Shown here one piece after another: positions 10,534 to 21,266 of a stretch of 64,000 bases of DNA. The stretch spans positions 310,001-374,000 of the forward strand of contig JAKLMB010000001.1 of assembly GCA_022813625.1 (NCBI GenBank), written 5' to 3'. The stretch is from Aaosphaeria pasadenensis. Taxonomy: Eukaryota > Ascomycota > Dothideomycetes > Pleosporales. The translations under genes were made by a program, and so were the position numbers. The notes under the pieces were generated by a model. That model did not search any database. It was not told the origin of the DNA and saw nothing but the letters and a program-made list of their open reading frames with translations. The number at the start of each line of letters is the position of its first letter. The stretch's first letter is position 1.

Positions 10534-12259
10534 CTATAGGTTGACAGCGGTCCTGAAGTTCTTTCCAGCGTAGATGGCGTTGTCGCCGAGCTCCTCCTCG
10601 ATGCGGAGGATCTGGTTGAGCTTGGCGAGGCGCTCGGAACGGGCAGGAGCACCAGTCTTGATCTGTCCGGAACGGAGACCGACAACAATGTCGGCAATGG
10701 TAACATCCTCGGTCTCACCGGAACGGTGGGAGACCATGACACCCCAACCGGCACCGAAGGCGTCCTTGGCAGCCTGGATAGCCTGAATGGAATATTAGCA
10801 CTCTAGATTGTACACATCTTCTAAGCCATGCTTACCTCAGTGATGGTACCGATCTGGTTGACCTTGAGGAGGAGAGCATTGCAGGACTTGAGCTCGATGG
10901 CCTTCTTGATGAAAGCGGGGTTCTAATTGAGTCAGCAGCTGATATCAAATAATATAAACACATGCTTGACAATGGAGACGTACAGTGACAGTCAAGTCAT
11001 CACCAACGATCTGGAAGTCGGAGGTCTTGTAGAAGTAGCTCCAGGCCTCCCAGTCGTCCTCAGCGAAGGGGTCCTCGATGGAGACAATGGGGTACTTGGA
11101 AGCCAAGGACTTGTAGAGGTCGGCGAGTTGCTCGTAAGTGAGCCACTTGCTGGAATCGCTCTCGGGGTTCTTGAAGTCGAGATCGTACTTCTTTGCGTCG
11201 GTCTTGTAGAACTCGGAAGAGGCAACGTCCATGGCAATGTCGATCTGGCCAGTGTAGCCAGCCTCCTCAATGGCAGAGGTGATGAGGTCGAGAGCCTCCT
11301 CGGGGGTCTGAATATCGGGAGCAACACCACCCTCGTCACCGACGTTTCCGGCGGACTGTCCGTACCTCTTCTTGGCAAGAGACTTGAGCTTCTGGTATAC
11401 CTCAGAGCCCTGCCTCATGGCCTCAGTGAAGGTTGGTGCGTGCGAAGGAACGATCATGAACTCCTGGAAGGCGAGACGACCACCGGCGTGGGATCCACCG
11501 TTGAGGACGTTCTGGAAGGGGACGGGAAGCACATAGGGCTTCTTTGTGCCAGCGAGATCGCTGATGTGGGCGTAGAGGGGAACACCCTTCTCGGCAGCGG
11601 CGGCCTTTGCGACAGCCATGCTGACGCCCAAGATGGCGTTGGCACCAAGCTTGGTCTTGTTCTCGGTTCCATCGAGCTTGTTGATGAAGGCGTCCACGGC
11701 GGACTGGTCCTTGACATCGAGGTTCTCCTTGATGAGAGCGGGGGCGATAACGTCGTTCACGTTGGCAACAGCCTTGGTGACACCTGTGAAGGGAGCTTGT
11801 CAGATTTGCTTCAATTGGACGAATGATTGCGATCCGTACCTTTGCCGCCCTGAAATAATGTTAGCAAATCCATTGTCAATCTTATTTCAGACCTCGCGCA
11901 TACATACCCACTTGGACTTGTCTCCATCCCTCAGCTCGCAAGCCTCGTGGCTTCCTGTCCGAAACCGTCAGTCGCTATCCTCTTATTGGGAGCGTATTAG
12001 CTGCTCGCGCGAAACTCACCAGTGGAAGCACCGGAGGGAACGATGGCACGGTGGAGGCCTAGATCGGTCAGAGTTGTTGATGCTATAGAGGGTTGCTATG
12101 ATGACGAACCAGTCTCGGTGACGATGTCACTGTTGGACAGCGCGAATTAGTGTCATTGTACTGCATTTGATGGATGATGGAGTGATGGACTTACACTTCG
12201 ACGGTGGGGTTACCACGGGAGTCGTAGACGGAGCGGGCGTGAATCTTGGAGATAGCCAT
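10534..12259 (-). CDS. eno: Enolase (2-phosphoglycerate dehydratase)
   Basis: Converts 2-phosphoglycerate to phosphoenolpyruvate in glycolysis; cytosolic homodimer with two Mg2+ per site. Eight exons: 12259-12195, 12129-12110, 12058-12020, 11954-11908, 11849-11840, 11783-10984, 10922-10836 and 10782-10534, giving 438 residues, the usual length. The start reads MAISKIHARSVYDSRGNPT. Visible motifs are SHAGGRLAFQEF (catalytic His), GDEGGVAPD (catalytic Glu), the metal ligands in IAMDVASSE, IEDPFAEDDWE and GDDLTVTN, and the family signature LLLKVNQIGTITEA with the catalytic Lys. Introns cluster at the 5' end, as usual in fungal enolases; exon 5 is only 10 nt and one donor is GTTCGT. A candidate leader intron lies just upstream. 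No residue of the active site is missing. Confidence 0.98.
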
Positions 12260-12264
12260 TGTGA

Positions 12265-12592
12265 CTGTGGACAAGGTGGTTGTCAGCGGGTTGGAGAGGG
12301 GAAGGAAGATGATAAACAAATGAGGCGGGAAGTGTCGCGGACAGGTCCGATTTTATAGGAAGTAGATAGGCACAGTCCGAGTGGAATGACGAGACGATGC
12401 TTTTAATGGAAAAGGTGAAAAAGTAACGTTTCCCGTCCACCGTCCGAAGACGCCGGCCAGCTCAGGGCCCAGACGGACTGGCAGTGGGCGATTCAAACAG
12501 TCCCAAAACGGCCATGGATGCGGGCACGGTGGGATAGCAACGAGCTTGGCCGGCCGCGGAACTAGGTAGGATTAGAAGATGGAATGACTTAC
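12265..12592 (-). other. Candidate 5' UTR intron of enolase
   Basis: The acceptor TTGTCCACAG ends at 12265, five bases before the enolase ATG, with a good branch point (GCTGAC) 17 nt upstream. A donor, CAC|GTAAGTC, lies at 12592; a second donor, CAAC|GTAAGTC, lies at 12777. Either could pair with the acceptor, giving alternative leaders. Confidence 0.5.
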
Positions 12593-13827
12593 GTGTAGGA
12601 GATTTTAATCGAGGTTTGAGAGAGTGGGATGGTCAATTTTTTAATTGGGGGTGGATTGGAATTGGTATAGGTCTTGGGATGGGATGAGTAGCAGAAGAAA
12701 ACAAAAAATGGTTGAGGGGTTATGAGGCGTTGGTGGGGCAAGAGTAGAGAGTAGAGCTGGGTGGTGGGTTGACTTACGTTGCTCAGCTAGGTAAGGACTC
12801 AAGACCGTAGGCAAGGAAGGTCAAAGGTCCGACGTATGTACGTATGTACGCAGTAGTACGAGTAGTACACTACAGAGAGGGAGAGAGGAAGGGCACACCA
12901 CAGACAGACCACCACACACATCCATAGTAAGCAAGCCAGACCCGACCATCCTCTCCGTAATCATCATCATAACCCAACAACCACCACTAACACACACTCC
13001 TTTTCATCACCTCATCCTTCTGCAGCTTCCTACTAATCCGTACATGTAGCATGACGATGCTCACCATCGCCATCACCGTACTCTCAGCATACGAGATACC
13101 CGATTGCCCCCCCAATTGATACGATCAGCGTTACATACCTCTTACCCCGATCATATGATGTCAATTGTTGAGCTCTTCTTCCCCGATACTCCCCTCGTAC
13201 CTTGTAGAAACATGCGGCTGTTGAATTGAAACAACAATGGATCTAGGAAGCAACCAAGCTCCCAAGTCCCAACAGTAGTGGTGGCTACGCATTGCCTTTT
13301 AGGTCCTCAGGTGGATTGCTTAATTACTCGAAGCTGTGTTGTGTGCCATGAATCAAGCCCGTGACATGTTTTTTTCTTTCATCAAACTCGGCCTTCAAAT
13401 GATACAAGCCTACGGCGTTGCTTATGATTGGTCATTTGCTAGGATAACAGTTTCGAGCATTGAATGGCCGTCCTCTTCACAAGCTTGCGAGGACCGGAGA
13501 TGATCACGTGATGGATGCTACTCACAAACGCTGCAAACCTGCCAAGGCTGAAGCTTGCGAGGAAGTAGCGAGGAGAGCTTGGACCAACCATGACCATGAA
13601 CGCGACGACGGAGCTGCCTTCACATCACGGCCGATGCTATTCTGTGTGCAATCCGACTTCCATATCCCAATCTCCCACTTCTCAAGACCTTCCCTTCTAC
13701 CTGAAGAGGTCTATTCTAATTAAACATCTCCTCTGACCAAAATACTGGTCAACTTCAACCCCACGAAAGGCCAACGAGCACACCTAGACTCTTCCAACAT
13801 TCACGACAATAGAGCTCATCCGTCATC
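12593..13827. other. Divergent intergenic region, enolase promoter and PRE1 promoter
   Basis: Holds the enolase promoter and leader (left) and the PRE1 promoter (right). A tetranucleotide-like GTAC/TGTA patch lies near 12835-12868. A palindromic E-box lies at 13504-13511. I see no gene in it. Confidence 0.6.
13504..13511. promoter_or_regulatory. Palindromic TCACGTGA E-box upstream of PRE1
   Basis: TCACGTGA sits in the longer palindrome ATCACGTGAT, about 320 bp before the PRE1 start. It matches the Cbf1/bHLH consensus RTCACRTG on both strands. Function is inferred from the motif only. Confidence 0.4.
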
Positions 13828-14611
13828 ATGTTAGAGATCCTACTATCTTTCCCGGGTCAACATACTGACATATCGTAGGGAGGTCTTACTCGGTATAACA
13901 GGAAAGGATTTCACCATCATCGCTGCGTCGAAAGCCGCCATGCGGGGCGCCACCGTCCTCAAAGCATCCGACGACAAGACACGAGCGCTGAACTCCCACT
14001 CATTAATGGCCTTCTCCGGCGAAGCTGGCGACACTGGTATGATCATGGTGGTACTTGGCTGAAAGGTGGCAATAGCTGATAGTGGCCCAACAGTTCAATT
14101 TGCGGAGTTCATTCAGGCCAACATTCAGTTATACTCAATGCGTAATGGCATGGAGCTGTCACCTGCTGCTACAGCAAACTTCGTCCGAGGCGAACTGGCA
14201 AGAGCTCTACGATCCAGGCGGCCGTATACCGTGAATCTCTTGCTTGGAGGCTACGATCAGATCGAAGATAAGCCCACACTTTACTGGATCGACTATCTTG
14301 CAAGCTTAGCACCTGTCCCTTACGCCGCACACGGATACGCACAGTACGTCTTTTTTTAAACTCCAAGGGATTATCTCTAGTATTGGACCACGTACTGACG
14401 TCTCATCAGATACTACTGCCTTTCTCTCCTCGATAAGCACCATCACCCAGACATCGACTTCGAGCAGGGTATGAAGATCCTACGCATGTGCACGGAGGAA
14501 CTGAAGCGACGCCTGCCGATCGACTTCAAGGGTGTTCTTGTGAAGGTGATCACCAAGGACGGTGTTCGGGACGAAGAGTATGAGGATGATGTGAAAGTGG
14601 CAGTACCATGA
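13828..14611 (+). CDS. PRE1: 20S proteasome beta4 subunit (Pre1/PSMB2)
   Basis: Non-catalytic beta4 subunit of the 20S core particle. Four exons: 13828-13829, 13879-14036, 14094-14343 and 14410-14611, coding 203 residues (yeast Pre1 has 198). The start codon is split: exon 1 gives AT and exon 2 gives G, across a 49-nt intron with donor GTTAGA and a CTGAC branch point. Without this splice no ATG opens the frame, and an in-frame TAG lies a few codons upstream. The mature sequence begins MEVLLGITGKDFTIIAASK; conserved blocks are SFAGE-like AFSGEAGDTVQFAEFIQAN, SRRPYTVNLLLGGYD and LPIDFKGVLVK. As in all beta4 subunits there is no cleaved propeptide and no N-terminal catalytic Thr. It faces the enolase gene across a divergent intergenic region. 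Confidence 0.95.
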
Positions 14612-15441
14612 GCCCTCGGTTTGCAGGCATCGCAGGGGCCATAATGGAATTAGAAAAGCTTGGTGGCAAGTGTACAATATCGTATACGGTAGACATTTAC
14701 CATGCTCTACACAGGCAGAGCAGAATTATGAACAAGTGAATGAATCATGCCCAATGTACCATGCTCTGTTTGATAATTCTTAAACATGTCCTAGCTATTG
14801 CGATACCTCCCGGTCCTTGATCATAAATTTATTACTTTACTATGTATGTTTTATTGCGTCAAATGTACATTACTTGTAGTGTTATATCCTAATCATCATT
14901 CATACATCGAATTTCCGTTTATGAACTATGTATTCATTAGACACAATCTAACTACTGCGTACTCTGGTTGTCATGACACGGATACTTCATGGTCATAGCG
15001 GACTTAGCGGGAAATGGTAGTGGCTTGGCACCAGAGAGCATAAAATCTTCGCGCCTCCCTCGCACTCCCGTTTTCTCTTCTTTGATCAAAAACAACGGAG
15101 CCAGCCACGACCATTAGCATTTTACACCCTTGCCCTTGGTTGCCAGTCACCTCTTGGTGGCGTGGTTCCGGAGAAGAACTCTCCTGTAGGAAACTGCTCT
15201 CTCGTGGGTCGTCTTAATTGATGGCGAGGAGTTTGCGGTGTCGACTGATGGAGCACATACACACACATAGAAATAGTTTTCTGAGTATTCACACAGGTAG
15301 CACTGCATAAGCGGACAAGTTGCATTGATTTCGATGATGTGAGTTGAGGAATTGCTTTTACAGGCACTATATGAACATTTTCGGGATATCATATCGTTTT
15401 GTTTTCTCAAGCATCATTACTCCAATGATGAGGACCAACAC
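14612..15441. other. Convergent intergenic region
   Basis: 3' flanks of PRE1 and of the sugar-phosphate cyclase gene, which converge here. AT-rich in the left half. I see no gene or repeat. Confidence 0.6.
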
Positions 15442-17033
15442 TCAATTGCGGTACCCATTGGGGTAACCGTTGGCCATAACCTCCTGAAGGCCACTGACGA
15501 GACCATTGCCTAAACCGTTAGCTGTCTTGCAGCTCTTCGCATGGCCATTGAGTTTGTCGGCATGATCAGTCGGTCCACCGTTCATGTTCTTTTCAACTGG
15601 TACATCGTTCAATGTGTATCCAGTATCGCTGGAATCGACATAAGCTTCGATGCCTGCGCCGTTCCTTGGATAGTTCTTCATGATCTCCTTGTGTCGGTGC
15701 AGAGCCTTGTTCATCTCCTCGGCTGTCACATCGTTCAAGAACACGCAGCTTCCGATCGGGTTAGGCACGGCTGCACGCAAGAGACCGTCTCTGGTCTTCA
15801 AGATCGCCTTGGTTGCCTTGTCGAGAATCTCCTCGTTGAACAATTCGTGATCCATAGAGAGACCAGCTCGCGAGAACAGATTTAGTAATCGCTTGTGCTC
15901 ATCATCGTTGAGCAAGCCACGGCTGTTGGCAAGAGTCGCGGAATAGGCCATATCAATCGAGATGGCATGTCCGTGGCGAAGAGGCACATCCGGGGTCAGC
16001 TACGATGTGTAAGACTTCTTAAATTATGTGTCCTAGATGTACTGACCTCGTGAAGCGGCGACCAGGTGTGTCCGTAGGCAATCACCCTGTCGAGTCCAAT
16101 CTCGTGCAGATTCGGAGTCTCCAGTTTCAACATCTCGAAGATGCCGGCGCGGTTAATCTCGTCCGCCGCCTTGCGGATTTCAGCAGACTCACTGTCCTCG
16201 ATACGACCGAAGTGTGTCTGAATCAACCTCTCGCAATACTTGTCGAGGAGGTTGAAAGTAGGCAGATGCCCACAGGTCGAGATCTTGATCAGTTCAGCAA
16301 AGCCGTTCCGCACTTGTGCTTCTGGGAGAGTCTTCAAGAAGCCGAAGTCCAAGAACGTATGAATAGGTGCGTGGTAAGCCCCAAGACGATTCTTGTAGTT
16401 GCCGTAGTTGACTGCGACCTTGATGCTGACGCTTGCGTCGATCAAGCCAATGACCGTAGTTGGGATACGGATGTAATTCGTGTTACGCCGATACGCAGCA
16501 CACGCAAATCTAAACAACTGTGTCAGTCAAGTATTCGATTAGGATATCAGGCCAGAGTGCCTTAGATGTCTCTTAGGCGATGGACCAGTAGTAAAGTTTT
16601 ACCCGGCAACATCTGTGACCAATCCTCCTCCCTGGGTAACAAGTTAGTAAAGACACCACAGGAGGTGGAAGATCAGCAGACAGACCACTACCAGTACGGG
16701 TTCCTTGCGGATGATCCCGAAATCTGTCATCGAATCTACGATGCTGAGAAACGTCTCAATGCTCTTTGCCTTCTCTCCAATCATGGTCTTATGAATCTTG
16801 AGTTCCATATCGTGATGGTCGAAGTACTTTTGCATCTGCGATCCATAGATGTTATAGATGTTCAAGTCCATAATGGCAAGACACCGCCCCCAGCGTTCGT
16901 AACATTTGGCGAGCTCGGGGTTCTCGAGCTCAAACACACCATCCAAGAAGGTGAAGTCATACTCGATCTTCTCATAACCCTCGACGTGAAATCCGTTCTT
17001 CGTCTCGACAACGGATGCTTTAAGGTCTGACAT
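15442..17033 (-). CDS. Sugar-phosphate cyclase, desmethyl-4-deoxygadusol synthase-like
   Basis: Member of the 3-dehydroquinate synthase superfamily; the closest match from memory is the DDG synthase (MysA) branch, which cyclises sedoheptulose 7-phosphate to the mycosporine core. Four exons: 17033-16692, 16631-16603, 16509-16047 and 15999-15442, giving 463 residues. NAD-binding motif GGGLVTDVAG at about 116-125. Three metal ligands are present: Glu in GFAELIK (~196), His271 in YGHTWSP and His287 in LRHGHA, nearly the same numbering as fungal DHQ synthase. VNYGNYKNRLGAYH and YGHTWSP separate it from true DHQ synthase, which reads LGKNLIGAFH and GHTFGHA. The tail after ~420 is Asn/Gly-rich and unlike the family. 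It is divergent from a methyltransferase. An EEVS (valiolone) activity is the main alternative; substrate cannot be fixed from sequence alone. Confidence 0.85.
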
Positions 17034-17654
17034 GTTGAAGTCAAATTGGATATATCAGGTAAAGTTGATGAAACTGGAAGCAGTAACTGTGATCACTGCA
17101 TCAGAAGAGGCCAGAAAGGCTTCCTTAATATATCAATTGGGCTCATTGCTATGGCTTCCTCTTACCGGCCAATTGCTCTGGCCACGCTGTCTGTCCATTG
17201 GCTTAGGCCGCCGAAAAAGATATATCCATCACGTCAACCACATCCAAATTTGTCCTTGCCATACGCGCCTCGTTGTCTAGTGTCTTGCGCGAATGAATCA
17301 CCACGTCAAAGCTATACCACAAAAGGGGGCAGTGGCCGTAAAGACTGTCTATTGCAAGGATAGGTCTAATCACTGGTGGCCTCTGTAATGCTTGCCGCTA
17401 TGGTAATTATGTGCTCATCATGCTAATTCGAGAATTAGGATCTGGAATTTCGTGATCGCATTCTTTCAGGAACACAACTGCTCCTCCAAGCTATCTCATA
17501 ATAGCCTAGCGATGCTAATGGTGGGGGACCAAACTGCCGCCTTCTGCGGGGATTGCCCCGCAACCAGACGATTTGGAACACATCTTTGTGCAACATTGCT
17601 GAAGTCAAGCAGTGGGACTAAGTCGCTTCTGGTTTGTCGTCCCAAAAGTCCAAA

Positions 17655-17671
17655 GGCCGACCATGTCGGCC
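17655..17671. promoter_or_regulatory. Inverted repeat GGCCGAC-CAT-GTCGGCC
   Basis: Perfect 7-bp arms with a 3-bp centre, about 620 bp upstream of the cyclase start and 810 bp upstream of the methyltransferase start. The shape fits a dimeric regulator site (zinc-cluster type binders use CGG half-sites). Motif only; no factor is identified. Confidence 0.3.
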
Positions 17672-17848
17672 CCGAAACCCGCCAATTGCCGACTGGGAAG
17701 TCTTATACCCAATGTTCCACCTGAGATGACACAAGTATCCTAATCATCCGTGTTCCAGTTGCAGCTTCAATCCTTTCTTCGGGTTATTCCAACTGCCTAG
17801 ATTTCTTCAGGTCGACGTCCTGCGAGATCCTAGCTCCCGCCTTGGCTA

Positions 17849-17880
17849 GATAAAGTTAAGACGATCCCGATATTGATCGA
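17849..17880. promoter_or_regulatory. GATA/GATC cluster
   Basis: GATA at about 17849, then GATC, GATA and GATC starting at 17863, 17869 and 17875, the last three exactly 6 bp apart. White-collar-type GATA zinc-finger factors bind paired GATC-like words, so this is a candidate light-response element for the divergent pair. Chance occurrence is possible. Confidence 0.25.
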
Positions 17881-18482
17881 GAGGGTCTTCGCTACACCAG
17901 GTTAGTTCAGCGTTCCTCCCGTTGCCCTGGTGGAACGACATCCCATGCTCAACAGTGGACGCCTACGGTCGTTGACGACACGTACCTTTATAATGGACGT
18001 CAACGACTTTCGTAGCGTTCTTCCGGGCCAATCGAGTTTCCCTACACCTTCCCTTTCAGTTCCCTAGCGCATATATACAGAACTTTGGTTCAACCCAAAG
18101 ACCCTTGCCGAAACCGGCTTCCACGAGCTTTCACGAGCTCGGATTTGAGCAGTAGATGAAGGGCCAGAAAGCTCTGCTCAAGTTGCACTTGGTGTTAAGC
18201 TACTTGCATATGCTAAGAGCGCCCACCGACCTACTTTGCATCCACATCATGGACGGGCTGACTTGGATCGATTTCCTTTTGATCTTCTTCCCCAAAGAGT
18301 GACGTTTACATTTCGCATTAGCGGCTTGGACAGCAACAGGGTTGAGAGGTTGTGCCAAAGCCAATGCCCCCGTATGGGAGCTGTTGGACGCGCTGCTAAC
18401 GTGTCTGTTTGTCAATCCAGGAACCCGTAACGCGAAGTCAGCCGACAGCAGGAAGCATAGAAGCTGAACCCCCCCAAATATC

Positions 18483-19474
18483 ATGCCTTCCTTCGACCAA
18501 ACCAAAGCCTACGCTCCCCAAGAGGAGGGCACAGGTTTCTTTGATGACGGTCGTGAGATTGAGCTCCTTCATTTCGTCTATTCACATCCTGACCTAGACA
18601 ACATTCGGGGGTCGCCTCAGAAAGTGCTCGCGGCAATTGACGAGTATGGAAGAACGAAGAAGTTCCTCATGAACGTGGGAGAGGATAAGGGCCATATCGT
18701 GACTGACCTGATCGCTGAGGTCAAGCCGAAGATCATGGTAAGGACCATTAACATCTTGAGCAAAACACCACTGACGATCTACAGGTTGAGCTCGGCGGAT
18801 ACGTGGGCTACTCATGCATTCTCTTTGGCGATGCGGTGCGCAAAGCTGGGGGCGAGCGATACTACTCCCTTGAGATGAATCCCGAGTTCGCCGCTGTGAT
18901 CGCATCTCTGGTCGACCTTGCCGGACTTTCCGACATCGTCAAGGTCGTTGTTGGCTCGAGTGATGCCTCAATTGCACGACTATACTCCAGTGGCCAGCTT
19001 AAGCGCATTGACCTCATATTCCTCGACCATTACAAGCCTGCCTACACAACGGACCTGAAGCTCTGCGAGGAGCTGGGCCTTGTGACACCCGGCACTGTGC
19101 TAGCAGCGGACAATGTCATCAGCCCGGGAAATCCTCCATACTTGGAATATGTACGTTCCAGCGTGAGCGAAAAGAGGGCTAAGGCAGGGAATGATGCAGG
19201 AGATGCCAAAGAGAAGGGAGAAGGCATTCCCGAGAAGACGGTGCAGATGTACGAGAAGCGCTACGGAAAGGCCAAGTTCAACGAGAGCAAAGGAAATCCA
19301 AACTTGGTGTACGAGAGCAAGCTGGTCAACAGCTTCGAACCAACCGGCGCACCCGTAAGTTCATTCACAGTTCACAATTCTATAATCGATCGTTCATGCG
19401 CAAATCGCTAATATACAATCCTCTTACCACAGGACGGTGTCGAAATCACCCGCTGCGTCGGCGAAGACAAATAA
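18483..19474 (+). CDS. Catechol-O-methyltransferase-like SAM methyltransferase
   Basis: Class I SAM-dependent O-methyltransferase of the COMT type. Three exons: 18483-18737, 18785-19354 and 19433-19474, giving 288 residues. SAM-binding motif I is VELGGYVGYS (residues 86-95), matching the COMT form LELGAYCGYS. The acidic residue that contacts SAM ribose is in YYSLEMNP. The metal and substrate region reads IFLDHYKPAY and later AADNVISPG, where COMT enzymes hold Asp, Asp and Asn ligands for Mg2+. The family methylates catechols; mycosporine MysB enzymes are class I methyltransferases of another subfamily, so a role in 4-deoxygadusol formation is inferred from its divergent pairing with the cyclase. 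General catechol detoxification is the alternative. Confidence 0.88.
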
Positions 19475-20330
19475 GGATTCCCCTCCCCTTTTCACAACGT
19501 AAAAATATTTCAATAAATCAGCCTATCCAACTTCCGATGATTTCCATCCCAATTCCGTACTTGATATTGTCGTCGTCGTGATGCACCCTCTCTGCGGTAT
19601 GTCTTGTCACGCATACGAAGCACGCAGACCACATACTACCAGATCGGGAAGGGATTCGTGGTTTGGCGTCGATGACTGTAGGACGTCATTATCAGAACGC
19701 ACAGACGGGCCCGACGACTGGTGTGCGACCGTTCGCGCACTAATTAATTATACTGATACTGATGGAACGTTTTGAAGCGACGATGCGAGAATCGTGTGCC
19801 GTTCGTCAGGTAGACAACGCGGGCCGGGAATTTCTTGAATTACAAAATATGTGGTTATAAACTCCTTGAGATGAGATAATTCTCATAATATTTATGGAAA
19901 CCGAATGAAATCATCACTTTATCTATATTTAACCTGTGGTTCTTCAGATCCGTGGCTCGTCTACGGTAACTACGTCGTGCATAGGTTGTTGGTATTCACT
20001 CATGTGTCTACGTTGTCAATTCCAATTAGTTCTCTCTGCTCTCTTCCAAGGAGACGAAAGTCTACCCCTAGACCTCGTGATGTATTTGTCGGATTTGAGA
20101 ATAAGTTGAATTGATAGGTCATGTTGTAGACAATTTAGAATCCTGTTTCGAAACGTAATCGAACTGCAGGTCTAATTGCGATTGTTGGAAATGCTGAAAT
20201 ACTAGAAGAGATGCAATTCAAAATATAATACCACAGAAATCCACCATAGCCAATTAGTACAAATCTCTTGTAGAGATTTACATCCCATGCTATTGAAGAA
20301 TTCAAATAGATTATACATAGTGATTGTATA
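19475..20330. other. Convergent intergenic region, AT-rich
   Basis: 3' flanks of the methyltransferase and the SDR gene. From 19800 onward strongly AT-rich. No gene or repeat seen. Confidence 0.6.
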
Positions 20331-21266
20331 TCATACCAACTCCTTTCTATACCTCTCCCTCCACGGGTACTGCTCCTTAAACCCCAACATCTCCTTCATC
20401 TTCCTATTACTCACTGGCGCCTCCCTCTTCCCCATACTCCTCACAAACTTCGTCCCAGGACAAACGCTTTTCAAAAACGCCTCCGCATCCCCTTGTCCCG
20501 CGACCTCCCCACCCGCATCATTCGTAATCTCATCATTCACTGCATTGAAAACTTGGAACCCCAGCCCATCCTTCTGCAGGCCCGCCTCGCACATGTTGCC
20601 CAGATCCAACGCATCGGTATACGACCACGCATGCGGCTTCCACCTTGCTGGCTCCTCCGTGTAAGCTCTGAACTTCTCTTGAAACGCAGCCGGCGGGATC
20701 ACGGCGCCGATGCGGTAGCAATAGATGTCGACGCCGTACCTCAGTGCGAAAGACTGTGCAACGCGCTCCATGCACAGCTTCGACGTCGCGTAACTGTCCA
20801 TGGGTGTGCAGGGGCAATCCTCATCAACGGGAAAGTAGGCGTAGTCCACATCGCCTTCCGCGTAGCTGACGCCGTAGGTCGTGATGCTGGAAGCGAGGAT
20901 GATTTTCTTGATGCCGAGCTTGCAGGCCGATTCGATAATGTTGTAGCTGCCCATGGTGTTGATGCGGAAGAGCTCGTTGTCCGGGAGGAGCATGGGCTGC
21001 GGGATGCCTGCGAAGTGGATGACGGCGTCTGGGGTTTGGAGGGGTTCATGGAAGGGCTCCTGCTTGCTGAAGTGGCAGGATAGGCTGTTGAAGGCTTGCG
21101 CGCCGTCTGTTATGTCGGCTTTCAGGGTGTACACGTCTGGGTTGTCCAGTGGGGTTACGTCGACGTTGAGGATCTTGTGGCCGTGTTCCTGGAGCTTGGA
21201 GATTGCGTGACGGCCGGCGAGGCCGGATCCTCCCGTAAATACAATTCTTTGTTTTCTACTGGGCAT
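20331..21266 (-). CDS. NAD-dependent epimerase/dehydratase (extended SDR)
   Basis: Single exon, 311 residues, start ATG 21264-21266. The N-terminal nucleotide-binding motif is FTGGSGLAGRHA (TGxxGxxG, residues ~10-20), followed by an acidic residue at the end of beta2 (NVDVTPL) that favours NAD(H). The catalytic region has SSITTYG with the Ser and YATSK with the YxxxK pair (~residue 160). HFAGIPQP and RIGAVIPP fit the extended-SDR pattern shared with UDP-glucose 4-epimerase-like enzymes. The sugar-nucleotide or other substrate cannot be told. It converges on the methyltransferase gene and lies in tandem with PRE4, but nothing ties it to either pathway. Confidence 0.85.
   Translation of the reverse strand: MPSRKQRIVFTGGSGLAGRHAISKLQEHGHKILNVDVTPLDNPDVYTLKADITDGAQAFNSLSCHFSKQEPFHEPLQTPDAVIHFAGIPQPMLLPDNELFRINTMGSYNIIESACKLGIKKIILASSITTYGVSYAEGDVDYAYFPVDEDCPCTPMDSYATSKLCMERVAQSFALRYGVDIYCYRIGAVIPPAAFQEKFRAYTEEPARWKPHAWSYTDALDLGNMCEAGLQKDGLGFQVFNAVNDEITNDAGGEVAGQGDAEAFLKSVCPGTKFVRSMGKREAPVSNRKMKEMLGFKEQYPWRERYRKELV

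Larger units (their letters stand above)
17034..18482. other. Shared 1.45-kb divergent promoter region of cyclase and methyltransferase
   Basis: No supportable gene lies between the two start codons, so the region probably holds both promoters. It contains a perfect 7-bp inverted repeat (17655-17671), a group of GATA/GATC words (17849-17880) and a 10-bp-spaced direct repeat of CACGAGCT (18122 and 18132). Confidence 0.55.

Noticed and set aside
14054..14062. AGGTGGCAA, similar to the yeast proteasome element GGTGGCAAA, near PRE1
   Set aside because: It lies inside a PRE1 intron, differs from the consensus, and does not recur in the other proteasome promoters here.
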